NCBI RefSeq assembly: GCF_037975245.1
Contig: NC_092575.1
Span: 3,447,501-3,511,500, forward strand
Length of the DNA: 64,000 nucleotides
Source: Apostichopus japonicus
Lineage: Eukaryota; Echinodermata; Holothuroidea; Aspidochirotida; Stichopodidae
Reading direction: 5' to 3'
Positions 30,385 through 41,718 of this stretch are shown piece after piece (positions within the stretch are counted from its first letter, which is position 1; the number at the start of each line of letters is the position of its first letter). Made by a program: the position numbers and the translations under genes. The notes under the pieces are model-generated. The model searched no databases, was not told the DNA's origin, and was given only the letters and a program-made list of their open reading frames with translations.

Positions 30385-31030
30385 CATAAATGCCTATAAA
30401 GAAGATTTAATCTTACCTTCTTGCATTTTTGTCAAGAACTAGTTTTGGGCTCAATGGATTATCGTGTCACCGCTCCCGTTTTTGTTTTGAGGCCTTTATT
30501 CCTCCGTTAAGTATTGTATGTATGGGAAAGGGGAATACATGATAGCGTTATCTAGTATTTCCACGAACCTACCGGGAACAGCCACCTTTATTATGATAAT
30601 TTATGCATAAATGTATATGGATATAGCCGTAGGAAAATGCAATTTCATGAATAATATGAGGCTGCACTTCTTTCAGATACAGTAAGTATCAGAGCAGTAC
30701 AATAAATAAGTACAAAATGGGTGAGAATGAGAAAATAAATATTGCTTAATAGTCTTATTATGTTAAGTGAATACAATCTGATCAAGTAAAGCAATGCATA
30801 ATTTTTCACTGACACGATATGAACGGTGTAGCCCTGTTTGATTCCTGCAATGAGATCCTGGAGGAGAGAGAGAGAGAGGGGGGGTGGGGGGGGGGGGGGA
30901 GTTGTTTCCTTCTTGGTGAGAGAGCCTGTAATTACTAAACGAGGGCGCAGTTGTTGAATTAAGATATATACTGGATTGCCACCCGACGTCTATGGCAAGT
31001 CATATGTGACAAATACCGCATAATAAATCC

Positions 31031-31245
31031 TCGTATTAATACGAAGATATACTCGTATTAATTACGTGTATATACGTGTATATATTCGAATTAATACGTG
31101 TATATATTCGGATTAATACGTGTTTATATTCGAATTAATACACGGATATATTAAAGTCTTATATGATTGGCTGATAAATATACGCGTATATATTCGAATT
31201 AATATACGTATATATTCAAATTAATACTGGGATATATAATTCGGT
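31031..31245 (+). repeat. AT-rich tandem repeat, units of about 22 bp
   Basis: Degenerate repeats of ACGTGTATATATTCGAATTA, each with an internal TTCGAA or TTAATACG palindrome. Confidence 0.75.
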
Positions 31246-31274
31246 GTTTGTCCAACATGGCTCGCCATAGACGT

Positions 31275-31380
31275 GAAGTGTAAGTTACAAGCCACCCTGA
31301 CGTCTCGCACATCCACACGTAGCTGTAAAGTGTCGTAAAATAACTACCTTCCAAGCTGATTATTATCATTAGCATATTTT
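31275..31380 (+). mobile_element. SINE family B, 3' fragment
   Basis: Shares AAGCCACCC(T)GACGT, the word GTCGTAAAATAACT and the (ATT)n-like end with the copy at 33079-33480. The 5' tRNA-like part is missing. Confidence 0.55.
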
Positions 31381-31975
31381 TTGGGTGTGTGGGTGGTATG
31401 AAAGCAGATTTAATTTTTATGTAAGATACATAATACTTCAGATAAACTACTTACAGAAACTAAAGATATACATTAGCTATTAAGAAGCCATCTTAACTTT
31501 GCCTTTGTTTGTCTTAATTAGAAGCAAACTAGATGTACCTCCAATTTCCCCGTCCCTGCTAATGATTCCGATCCAACCAGAAGCCCGAATTAACCAAGGT
31601 GCCAAAGGTAAAAAAAGGTTGATAAAGGTTTTTTTCATTAGTATAGAAGGAATATGCAAATTTGTACATATATGTTAACTTTGAACTTGTTCTTTGGCAA
31701 CGGTTCAAAGTGATTAATGAACCAGTTATTAACTATAACGTAAAGAAATAAAATATCAATTTCGAGTCTGATGAATTAAGTTATTTGAATATTAATAGTT
31801 ACCCAGTTTAGATCTCTTTCCACAAAAGCTCTTTTTTTTTTTGGAAATTGTATCGTTAAATCTTTGTGATCAGCACATATTATAATTAAACCTTTGGGAT
31901 TTTTCTGATGTGTGTATAAGCTAATATTCATAGATACGTCAGAAATCAAATTGCTTATTGGTTCAATTAAATTAT

Positions 31976-32220
31976 ACTTTTTAAGAAAAAGTCGCCCAGG
32001 AAAGAACCTGGGCACGAAAACCAAACTACCGAACGACTGATCCGCTCCCAACCCTGCAGTCCCCTTCCATCGGGACTGTGACTGTGTGATTATCGTCGGG
32101 TGTGCATCACCATTCCCATCGAAAGGGAACAGATACTACACATGATCTTAGCCGTCTCGGACGCGTCTAATCGCTTCTCGGATGAACCTCATTGACTACG
32201 ATATCGCCTCTGCGCAAAAG
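31976..32220 (-). mobile_element. snRNA-derived SINE: U4-like head, U2-like middle, 18-bp TSD
   Basis: Read on the minus strand, the element starts CTTTTGCGCAGAGGCG and continues through TATCGTAGTCAATGAGG, TTCATCCGAG and GCGATTA, which is the 5' end and the 5' stem-loop (K-turn) of U4 snRNA. About 35 nt further on comes GTGTAGTATCTGTTC, preceded by GGCTAAGATCA: the branch-site-pairing region of U2 snRNA. The remaining 120 nt contain three good hairpins (TTCCC/GGGAA, CAGTCCC/GGGACTG, GCCCAGG/CCTGGGC). Direct repeats of 18 bp (31958-31975 and 32221-32238, 17 of 18 identical) flank the element exactly, showing insertion by target-primed reverse transcription. Since the 5' end coincides with the U4 cap site, the copy is probably full length. 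Identity with U4 and U2 is from memory; the origin of the 3' part is unknown. Confidence 0.8.
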
Positions 32221-32528
32221 TTGGTTCAAATAAATTATTATTTTTATTTTTATTGTTAACATGAGTAGTTTTCCTATAGTTGGATTTTTTTTATACCAAA
32301 TTTATATTTACAAACTAAAACACGCTCATTATAGAAATTTTGTGTAATATACGGTCATGTGTTCATATGAACTACTTTGTAGTCATACAAGATCTTCATA
32401 AGGTCAAAGCTGTGACGATAAAAATGATGAACTTTGTGACATGGAACGTCTACCTTTTCGACAAGAAAGTCGCTATATGTCTGTATGTGTGTCTGTTTGT
32501 CTGTTTGTCTGTTCAACCTGTTGGGAGG

Positions 32529-32887
32529 GCGTTGTGGTCAAGTGGTTAAAGGCAGTGGACTTGTAATCTAAGGATTACAGGTTCGAGCCCTGGCCAGATC
32601 ATTGCGTTGTGTCCTTGGGCAAGACGCTTTATCTCCATTGCCTCTCTTCACCCAGGTGTATAAATGGGGACCTGCGAGGTAACTTGTAAATATAGTTGCG
32701 TGCGCCGGTTTGTGGCTGCGGGGGACACGTGGTTTTGGTGCACTGTGGTGCCTCAGGAGAGATTGATTGAATTGTGCACACTTTGGTGTGTGGGTGTGAC
32801 AAGTTACCAATGACCAAGGGTTAAGTTGTAAAGTCATGTGAGGAGGCATTAGCCTCATACAAGACTGTAAACCTTCAACTTCAACTT
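32529..32887 (+). mobile_element. SINE family C, tRNA-derived with conserved central domain
   Basis: A tRNA-like head at about 32529-32600 has A box TGTGGTCAAGTGGTTAAAGG and B box GGTTCGAGCCC. Next comes a conserved core, CTTGGGCAAGACGCTTTA and then CACCCAGGTGTATAAATGG, that is widespread in SINEs of marine invertebrates (possibly the MetaSINE superfamily, from memory). The 3' end is near AACCTTCAACTTCAAC. Open frames here on both strands are repeat artefacts. Confidence 0.8.
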
Positions 32888-33078
32888 TTTAACCTCACTT
32901 GCTGGAAGCTTTGTAGGTCTAGTTCTTAAAACAACGCAAAAGCTGACGTTTTTATCTAACCAGGAAAAGCTTTTCCAGAAAATCAAATCATATCAGTCAA
33001 TATTTGAATGTACACACCATGCATCAACACAGTTAATTGTAATCAAGGTAGTGGAGTGTGACCAAGTCAATTTAAACC

Positions 33079-33480
33079 GGTGCTGTGGTCGAGTGGATAA
33101 ATGCGGTCGCATTTGAAGCAATGAAGCTTAGCAAATCCGGAAATTCCGGATTAGTTACACGGTCGGGTCAAATTAAGGTGGGTTTTTCATCCACGATCAA
33201 TCTACGGTTTTCCCATCTGAAATGACTTTCTGAATTGTAAATATTCGAGATTTTATGTTAAAATGTTGAATTGGAAGCCACCCGACGTGTAAGTTGTAAT
33301 TCATCAGCCCTTGTGGGTTTCTCCCACATTTGTGGTCGCTTAAGCGTCGTAAAATAACTGGTGATTATTAGATTATTATTGTTATTATTACTATTAATTA
33401 TTGTTTATTATTATTATTATTATTATCATCATCATCAGCATCATTATTATTATTATTATTATTTATTATTATTATAACAA
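33079..33480 (+). mobile_element. SINE family B, copy 1, with (ATT)n tail
   Basis: The head GGTGCTGTGGTCGAGTGG matches a tRNA A-box region; the B box has decayed by a small insertion or rearrangement. The body contains CAATCTACGGTTTTCCCATC, GAAGCCACCCGACGTG and GCGTCGTAAAATAACT, followed by a 120-bp TTA/ATT/ATC microsatellite tail. A second copy is at 34560. Confidence 0.75.
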
Positions 33481-33608
33481 TAATTGACCGTCGAGGCTTT
33501 TGGTCTCAGATTGGGGATATGATACTTTACATGGGCCAAAGATTAACCGATTATAGATGGAAAAAGGACCATGTATTTTGGTCTCATAGTCGTATTATTA
33601 TTATTATT

Positions 33609-33860
33609 TTCTGCATTGTATAGTCGGGTTATACCGGCTGTTTCCACTGCGAAATGGGCGATCGTGAAAATCTACCCCGACAGCCAGAATGGATATTACA
33701 CCGGCACAGAGTTTCTGTTCCTAAATACTGGTAGAATTTCCTCAAATATGGTCATGATATTCCCCAAAACCAACGCACTGACCCAAAGGAGAGTAAATCC
33801 TGGGAGAGGAGTGATAATTCGATGCCCATACCTGTCAATGATGACGCCCCTCCCACCTTG
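33609..33860 (-). pseudogene. Decayed SVOP/SLC22-like MFS fragment (TM10-TM11 region)
   Basis: One 84-codon minus-strand frame contains GVIIDRYGHR, the MFS loop motif, then a hydrophobic segment, then IFTIAHFAVE and LYNAE. This order resembles the loop 8-9 motif through the Y-[TN]-[AP]-E signature after TM10 in SVOP and SLC22 proteins. Two in-frame stops, TAA at 33698-33696 and TAG at 33674-33672, break it. It lies on the same strand as, and about 7 kb upstream of, the SVOP-like gene, so it may be a remnant of a tandem paralogue. The similarity is short; a chance frame is possible. Confidence 0.35.
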
Positions 33861-34559
33861 AGTACGGTCAATTCAAATCTCACCAAAGTTCATTCCGTAT
33901 TTATTATACATTACATAGCCCGCGCACTGCAGTTGGGTTTTACCTTTCTCTACCTGTGTATTTCGCGGATGGATATAGGAGTCGTGAATCCAGTGCTTTC
34001 GCCCTTCACACTATATCGTTGCGCTCAATACGAAATCCTAACTTCTGAGTGTAAAATATACCAACAAAGTGATATGCCCACACTGTGTAATAGTCATAGA
34101 TCAGTCTTGTTTGCCTGATATAACCCTATATACACTCTGCACAACAAGGAAGTCAAATTTGTGATTAGATAACCTTGTGAAAACAAGACAACAATTCAAC
34201 AACCCAGGTAACTCGCCATAAGGTAACTATGTATGTTGACTTTACACTATATATCAAGAAATACTGACCATCCCTCTCCCCCTCCCTTTCTCCCTACCCT
34301 ACCCTCCCCACCCCTCCCCTCTCCTCCCTCCCCTCCCCTCCCCATCGCCTCCCCTCCCCTCCCCAAATGAATTGTAATGGCTGATATGTTTTGGTCTTAT
34401 TTCGTACATGTTCGGTAGGAAAAGAAGTAAAGGAACCACACAAAGAGTTTCGACATTATTATAAGAAACAGGTCAGTTCAAGGTTCGTTGTTTTGCCTTT
34501 TTAACCTTTGTTTCAGAGTTGTTTCTATATCATGATGCATTCCAGTGGTACTATTAAAA
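33861..34559. other. Intergenic, no supported gene
   Basis: Holds a C/T-rich minisatellite (CCCCTCCCTTCTCCC words) at 34271-34363. No exon recognised. Confidence 0.5.
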
Positions 34560-34812
34560 GGTGCTGTGGTCGATTGGGATAAAGGCGGTTGCATCAGGCT
34601 TTGTAATTGGGAGGTTTCCGGGTTCGATCTCAGGCCGGGTCATTCAAAGGTTGGTTTTTGATCCAAGAGCAATCTACGATTTTCCCATCAGAACTGACTT
34701 TCTAAATTAAAATTTTTTCCCAAATTTGAGTTAAAATGGAATTGACAGATGTAATTGATAACTAAGCCCTCGCGTGGTCGCTTAAACGTCGTAATTATAA
34801 CTGCCCAATTGA
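34560..34812 (+). mobile_element. SINE family B, copy 2
   Basis: Head GGTGCTGTGGTCGATTGGG with an intact B box (GGGTTCGATCTC), then GCAATCTACGATTTTCCCATC and GTGGTCGCTTAAACGTCGTAA. The internal pol III promoter is better preserved than in the 33079 copy, and the tail is short. Confidence 0.8.
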
Positions 34813-35480
34813 TTTTTTTCTTCTTTCTTTCTGAAACCTGTTCAAATTCTTGTTGACTTGACTTTGTATGACGTTTCAGCTGTAAACGGTGCACTATCCT
34901 GGTGTTGGGGAATGTTCTGATATACCGAAAACAAATCTGCCAGGACTTGATTTGCCACTTCGAATAAGTTCGACTTTATATTGGCCCTTAGTTTGACTTG
35001 GAATGCGGTTATAAATATCTGACCGCAAAATGTCAAACAAGACGTGTGAAATTTATCAATAGTGGCGGTGACGGTTAGATACAATGGGTATTGTTTAAAT
35101 CTACTGCCTTCTATTCATGGGGTGTTTTGCGCTTTAGGCCAGTTAAAAGGGGGAAATCCCTATAGTTTGGTGAATTCCTTTTAAGACGTAAGAAGTTTTC
35201 TACTGTTTTTTTTTCTTGGATATTTGAACAATTGCCTTCCAAAATCTGAACAATCCCTGTTGATGTCGATGACGATGATGTTCTGCATACTTTACTAAAA
35301 CAGCTTTAAACCTTTAAAAATAAATTAGGCCTATAATTATAAATGATGAACTTTTAAAGGTTTAACTGTTTTGACATGAATGATCAAGCTAATGAGATAT
35401 AACTTGTTTTGACCGTGCATGTAACACAGGAACATATTTGACAATAACCAATACCTTCCTGCATAATACTATAATGATCT

Positions 35481-35706
35481 GCATAGTAAACTAGTAATAT
35501 GCATAGTAATATAGTAATATGCATAGTAATCTAGTAATCTGTATAGTTATCTAGTAATATACATATAGTAATATGCATAGTAATATAGTAATATGCATAG
35601 TTATCTAGTAATATACATAGTAATATAGTAATATGCATAGTAATATAGTAATATGCATAGTAGTCTAGTAATCTATATAGTAATCTAGTGCATGTATAGT
35701 AATCTC
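35481..35706 (+). repeat. 20-bp tandem repeat
   Basis: About eleven units of GCATAGTAATATAGTAATAT with a few substitutions. The unit is itself a near-doubling of a 10-bp motif (ATAGTAATAT). Confidence 0.9.
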
Positions 35707-36530
35707 AAGATGAAGTCGATACCTCACATTAATGGGTCTCTATATTATTCTTAACATATGTATATATATATATATATGTAGACATCATGCAAGACTTACG
35801 TATACTCGCTTACAATAAACAAAAATAATACTAAATGCTCTCAAATATGCGTAACCGGCAATGACATATCCTAACATGATCACTTTGGCTGATAAATTGA
35901 CCTATATGTCTCTTCTGCATGCCGATTTAGATTATGGTCTATAGAACTTGGGGGAGCAATTTACACTTACTGAACCCCAACCCCTCCGTTTACCGGGTCA
36001 CTTAAGCTTATAGCCACATCAACCTATAAATAAATGTCTTTACATCATATTTAATTGATTCTCCATATATTTTCACAAAACCTGCACTTTATTCATGTTT
36101 GACAAATCTTGACAATCGAGAAAAGGGACAATGATGGGATCTGAAAATACGCCAAAATAAGTCACTTCATTGCAGTCATATTTACGCACTTTTCATGATT
36201 ATAACCATTAAGCATTTTTGAACTATTGTGTGGTATGATACTAACAGTCTGCAACACAAACTGCGCCCGTATATTGAAATCTTCATTGCAAACGGTATTG
36301 GTACAGATTAAAAAAAACAGCAAAAATTATTTCCAAGAATTTCGTTGAATATCTTTATCCTATAAGCATAGTTGGGATGAAAAGTTTTCGTCAAAGTTTT
36401 TCGAAAACATTTATTTATGATGTTACAAAGAATAATTTCAAAAGTCATACGACAAAATATCGCGTTTGTCTAGTATATTATGACGTATTTGTCGTCGTGG
36501 ACATGGTAAGTTGAGTAGGCATGCACTTAT
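35707..36530. other. Intergenic, no supported gene
   Basis: AT-rich, short TA run at 35758-35778, no exon recognised. Confidence 0.5.
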
Positions 36531-38713
36531 CAGGCGCGTATCCAGGATTTTCAAACCCGGGGGGCGCGAATTACTATCTAAGCGGAGCGCCACCATCGGT
36601 TGGCGCGCACCGTACAAGAAAATTTCTTGTTTTGAAACCCCCCCCCCCAGATCACCGGAAACGGCACTTCTCGGGCTTGAAATGACCAACCAGATGTACA
36701 CTTTTTGCCTGAGAACCAGGTATTTCCTAATAGTTTTTTTTTCCATCCATAACCTTTTTGAAGTTTGTCAACCCGGCACACATCATGTTCGACCTGATGG
36801 CATCTCCTGTGGGTCTTTGCTTTTGTAGGTGATTCTACGTCGCGGCCCACAATACCCGTCAGCCCCACTTTTCAAGGTTTTAAGCCCCATATTTGTTCAG
36901 AATTTGAAAATTCCCATTTCTCGTGAATAAACTCACTTGAAAACATACCCATAATGTTGTACAAAATTTCATCTATGGACAACCAATATAGAAAAACTTC
37001 CTTGAACCCCTAACAGACCGGTCAAAATTGCACGAGTAGAGGGAAGTGTGATGCAGAATGTTGGTCAGAAATTTTCTAAAATTCAGACACAGTTAATTTA
37101 TTGGTGTACAAACATTAAAACCTCTTATAACGGCTATTATAAAACTTGGTTGAAGGAAATGAAAAAATAGCAGATATTTCCGAAAGCGAACACTACACAC
37201 ATAGGCGTAGGAGGCGCGGCGGCAGTGGCGGAGCTAGGGGTATTGGTCAGGAGTGGCGACAATGGTCTGTAGGAGCGCTTTCGACACTATCTAAGCGGAG
37301 CGCCACCACTGGTTGGCGCGTAGCGTACAGAAAATTTTTGAATAAAGATACTCCCTAGATCGCCGGAAATGACCCTTTCCGGGCCTGGCTAATTTGCAGA
37401 TAAACGAAGAATAAGGTGTCATCGCCAAATTACAGCAACAAAATGTGAGAAATGTCAATAAGTAGATGAGAGCGCAATACAAAAGTTAATAATCTAGAAT
37501 AAGTAAAAAGTGGTAAAGAGCTGAAAAAGGCGTCCGTCAGGGGGGGGGGGGCATCCACCCCCGACCGTATGGACGCTCCGCCACTGCGCGGCGGGGGTGC
37601 AGCCCCTAATTCGCCATTACTAATGTAAAAGAGAGTTTTGACATAATTGGACCTCTATGCTTTTTCTCCATCTACATGAGACATGTCGTTGTTTACATTA
37701 GCATCCCGCGAAATACTGCGCAATTTGAACGGACCGTACGGTACATGATGGCATGCGATGTAATGTTGGATGCTTGCTTATATGATATTGACATGAGCAC
37801 GTTGAACGCGCGAAAATTTTTGGTTATTTTTTCAGGCAAGTCGGACAGTTTTGAGGCTTTTCATCCTGGAACGCCATTTTCATGCTCACTGATATGATGT
37901 GATATCTGCTGTTTGCGTTACAAATTCGAACAGGCGCGTAGCGAGGAATTTGCCAAGGGAGGGGCGAAGCCTGTAGGCAAATTATCTAAGCGTAGCGCCA
38001 CCATAGGTTGGCGCGAAGCGTACAAGAAAATTTTGGCCGAAAATGCCTCCCAGATCGCTGGAAATGGCACTACCCAGGACCATTTGTTAGCGCGAAGCGT
38101 ACAAGCAAATTTTGGCCGAAAATGTCTCCCAGATCGCTGGAAATGACACTTCCCAGGCCTTGTAAGTTGCCTCTAAGCACTTTCTATTTTGAAATTACTT
38201 AGCGATATCATTTAAAAAAATGCTGAATGGGGGGGTGGGGCGGGCGGTCGCCCCCATCCCAAAATGCGTCATGTTCCCCGACGACACGGTCGAGTTCGAG
38301 ACCAGCCACAGTTGGTTTCATAGCACAATTCTACACACGCGTTATGATAGACCATATATAGTACATATATAGATCATTAGTGAGAGAGGAAAATGGAAAC
38401 GTCAAAAAATGGAGTTGTCGGTGTAAGGGGTAGGGTGAGTCACACTTTTACGAAATCATTGATCCGTCACTGGCTACCCTTCAGCGCTGTAATGATGTCA
38501 CTGTTCCTCTTTCTCTCCCCGGTGTCTTCGCGTTTTTCTTTTACTCCCTCCTTTTCTCCTTTTTCTCTCTTTCTTCTTTTTCTTTTCCCTTCCTTCCTCT
38601 CCTCCTCCTCTTTTTTCCCCTCTTTTTTCCTTTTTTCTTCTCTTTTTTTTCTCTCCTCTTTTTCTTACCCGGGGGGCGCGCGCCCCCAACGCCCCCCCCT
38701 GGATACGCACCTG
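36531..38713. mobile_element. hAT-like transposon, 2.18 kb, non-autonomous
   Basis: Starts CAGGCGCGTATCCAGG and ends with the reverse complement of CAGGTGCGTATCCAGG. It is flanked by the perfect 6-bp direct repeat ACTTAT (36525-36530 and 38714-38719). It contains three copies of a 45-bp module (TATCTAAGCG(G/T)AGCGCCACC and on), one of them within a nested MITE at 37223-37586. The last 250 bp are a C/T tract on the plus strand. No transposase is evident. Confidence 0.75.
37223..37586. mobile_element. hAT MITE nested in the 36531-38713 element
   Basis: 364 bp with terminal inverted repeats CAGTGGCGGAGC and GCTCCGCCACTG. A perfect 8-bp target duplication CGCGGCGG (37215-37222 and 37587-37594) is diagnostic for hAT. 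A close sister copy is at 41719-42086; both share CTCCCTAGATCGCCGGAAAT and CTAATTTGCAGATAAACG. It inserted after the host element. Confidence 0.92.
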
Positions 38714-39059
38714 ACTTATATATTATAAAACGTATGTATCCAACCTATACCGTCATTGCCATTTCAACAACACACATGCTCAACATTCTTAAATCATGTC
38801 GTAAGAATCCTTTGTCTCGTCTAAAGTAGTTATATACCACTGACGTGCGAATGACCAAGCCCCGCCCCCTCCATTTGCGCACGGCACTGAAGTATCAGAT
38901 TTGATGTGACTGATAAAAGTATTGAAAGAAGACAAATCAAACATGACTGCGGCTTACTGTTATTCTTCTTTAATATAGTGCGCGACCTTCCCAAATCACA
39001 CATGACAATAACAATTAACTAACTTTCCCCGAAAACACAATTACGTATATGTTTATATT

Positions 39060-39446
39060 CATTTGCCTTTGTCGTTTACCTCCATTCCATTAACATAAAG
39101 TCTGTTCAAAGTATCTCTTTCGAGATCCGGCTTTAGGAATCACAAATGATTTTCGAGTTGGTTAGCATCATGTTTGATCTCTAGAGTAAGGCAAAATATG
39201 TCACCAAAAACAGAACTAGTATTGTTCGATACAGGTGGCAAACGCCTACAGCGTAATTACGACCTTCTTTACCGGTTTCGAACCTCTGGACATACAATCA
39301 GCGTCCATAGCCTAGTGGTTAGGGTGTCCGCATACTGCAGAGCGGGAGGCCCGGGTTCGAATCCCGGTGGAGGCTGGAAGTTTTTTCACTGTTCTTGATT
39401 TTCCAACTCATTACGATTTTCATTTATATATATATATATATATATG
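39060..39446 (+). mobile_element. SINE family A, copy 2 (longest, intact B box)
   Basis: Starts ATTTGCCTTTGTCGTTTACC, a 5' extension shared with the 49443 copy. The tRNA-like block at 39301-39376 has B box GGTTCGAATCCC, a perfect CCGGG/CCCGG T-stem and acceptor-like ends that pair at 6 of 7 positions. The copy ends in (TA)n at 39423-39446. Confidence 0.88.
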
Positions 39447-39954
39447 AATTACAAGTTAAGTGATACACATTCATTCGACAATTGATTTCTGTTGTTTCAA
39501 CGAATTGTTGTTTCAACCGGTGCGATACCGGTTGGTTACAGATCTATTTTGTGAAAGTTGTGAATGGTTAAGATCATTGGTTCTCGAAGTTACGCGAATC
39601 GATCGCACACACATTAAGACTTTCCCGTTGGTCTGTACATTGACCACTTGGAGGAGGTTCAGAGTTGCCCCAGAACCGGGTCGTAGCCATGGGAGCATGG
39701 AGGCAACACCCTCACCTACTGCCCATCTCCCATACCATCCCACCCCACCCCACCCATCCCATCCCAACCCCACCATATCCCAACCCCCATCAGAAATGAG
39801 TCATTCTACTAATGGCTTTTATTTTAATAACACAAAACCAAAAAAATGAAATGTTTGTACTCACTTTGAAATGATGAGGTTATAGCACCTTTTTGCATAT
39901 GTGTCCCTTTGTCCAAAGCAAGATTTCTCATACAGGAGGGGATACCCCAACCCC

Positions 39955-40190
39955 TTAGACCCCTCCCCGCTACGGACGTTAATAGTATCCCATGCACCTC
40001 CAGATCTAGCTACGGGCCTGCCCCGGACAGCCCACCCCCTCCCCCCCAACTCCGAACCTCATGACCTCATATACCCAACCCCTAGACCCCTCCTCGCGAC
40101 GGACGTTATAAGTGTCACATACACCTCGAGATCTGGCTACGGGCCTGCCCCGGACAGCCCCTCTCCCCTCCTCCGAACCTCACGACTCCA
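39955..40190 (+). repeat. Direct duplication, two copies, 127-bp period
   Basis: CGGACGTTA occurs at 39973 and 40100; both copies contain CTACGGGCCTGCCCCGGACA. The stretch is C-rich and probably belongs to an inverted-repeat element with CTACGGGCCTG-type ends, as at 48680. Confidence 0.75.
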
Positions 40191-40230
40191 CGTCGTATTA
40201 TTCTGCAACTTTCGTATAATGAAACTTCAG

Positions 40231-40761
40231 GAAGCGTAATATCATTTCTCGCATACTCATTTTATTTTTTTATTTTTGTCTCTTTGTTTGTTATAAACAT
40301 TGACAGAGGGTTATATTAGTTACACCACAATATTATAAATACTGATACATTATATTATACAGGCTATTATAAAGAAGAGCATCTTTTGCAAGCTTAATGC
40401 GTTTGGTGAAATTTATAATTCAGCTTAGGCTCTAATGATATATGACTTATAGGGTATACTCGGTATTTACGAGATATAACTTTTGTTTTTAAGCAGCTTC
40501 TTGTTTGACTTCTTTTAATGGATAAAAGTTAGATAATTAGAAAACACAAAGAGAAAAAAGAATGATTGTCAATCTAAGGGCCTGCGATATCGTGTGCAAG
40601 TATAGCTATGGGCTCCGTATTCAGATATTTTAAAGTATAGATTAAAAAAAAAAACATTTGATGTTGATTGATAGGTAGTACGAATGATTTCATGCTTGGC
40701 AAGATTTTCAGTCAAAAACAAAAACCAACAAAAAAACAATCTTTTTTGTTCCTAAGATTGA
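40231..40761. other. Intergenic, no supported gene
   Basis: AT-rich, no recognised feature. Confidence 0.5.
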
Positions 40762-41256
40762 TTTTGGAGAAGTTATGAAATAAAATTAGAAATTGTGAAA
40801 AGTGAATAATTGTAGTTTAGTAAAAAGATATATGTTACAACTTACTTCTCGATATGGTATAATCCAAGAACATATAATAATATACAATTTGGAGAAGTAT
40901 GAAATAAAATTAGAAATTGTGAAAAGTGAATAATTGTAGTCTAGTAAAAAGATATATGTTACAACTTACTTCTCGATATGGTATAATCCAAGAACATATA
41001 ATAATATACAATTTGGAGAAGTATGAAATAAAATTAGAAATTGTGAAAAGTGAATAATTGTAGTCTAGTAAAAAGATATATGTTACAACTTACTTCTCGA
41101 TATGGTATAATCCAAGAACATATAATAATATACAATTTGGAGAAGTATGAAATAAAATTAGAAATTGTGAAAAGTGAATAATTGTAGTTTAGTAAAAAGA
41201 TATATGTTACAACTTACTTCTCGATATGGTATGGTCCAAGAACATAATAATATACA
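40762..41256 (+). repeat. Tandem repeat, four 124-bp units, nearly identical
   Basis: TTGGAGAAG recurs at 40764, 40889, 41013 and 41137 (steps 125, 124, 124). The unit contains TGAAATAAAATTAGAAATTG and CTTACTTCTCGATATGG. Copies 2 and 3 look identical, which implies a recent array. Confidence 0.95.
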
Positions 41257-41718
41257 TGATTTTCATATTTAAAGTAAAGTCAATCTCTAGAAAGCTCTTT
41301 TTAAGGCTTCATTCATAATGATGAAATGCGCTCCTTGGTGCATGCAAGGCATAAAATGTTAAACGTTATTTCATTAAATCTGTTAATTCTTATCATTCAA
41401 AAACATGTTATTTAACATGACCGATTTTACTAATACCTGAATATCGTAACCTGTATAGGATTAACGATAAATATGGACTATCCTATTGGCTTTGGTATTC
41501 AGGTATTTGTAAATTCGGATATGTTAAACAACACAGCGTTAAAAAGTAAACTAGACCTAATCCTTTTATATAACGACACTTGTCTAATAATTCCAAACTT
41601 GTGATTTTAAAATGTCTGAATTTTACAAATATCTGAATACAATAGCCTCTGGGATCAGGATCAGGTATACAAGGTGAAAAATAAACTAAACCTGATCCTT
41701 AGCCCCCCCCCTCCCCTC

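Noticed and set aside
31976..32220. A genuine U4 or U2 snRNA gene
   Set aside because: Only parts of each RNA are present, joined to unrelated sequence, and an 18-bp TSD shows retroposition. No Sm-site/3'-stem arrangement of either RNA is intact.
32529..32600. Functional tRNA gene in SINE C
   Set aside because: tRNA-like promoter boxes only; the sequence continues into a SINE core domain.
35481..35706. CRISPR-like array
   Set aside because: 20-bp units are contiguous without unique spacers; an ordinary tandem repeat in a eukaryotic genome.
36511..36868. Overlapping 96-105 codon frames at the left end of the 36531 element
   Set aside because: They span the element boundary and the shared 45-bp module; no transposase motif.
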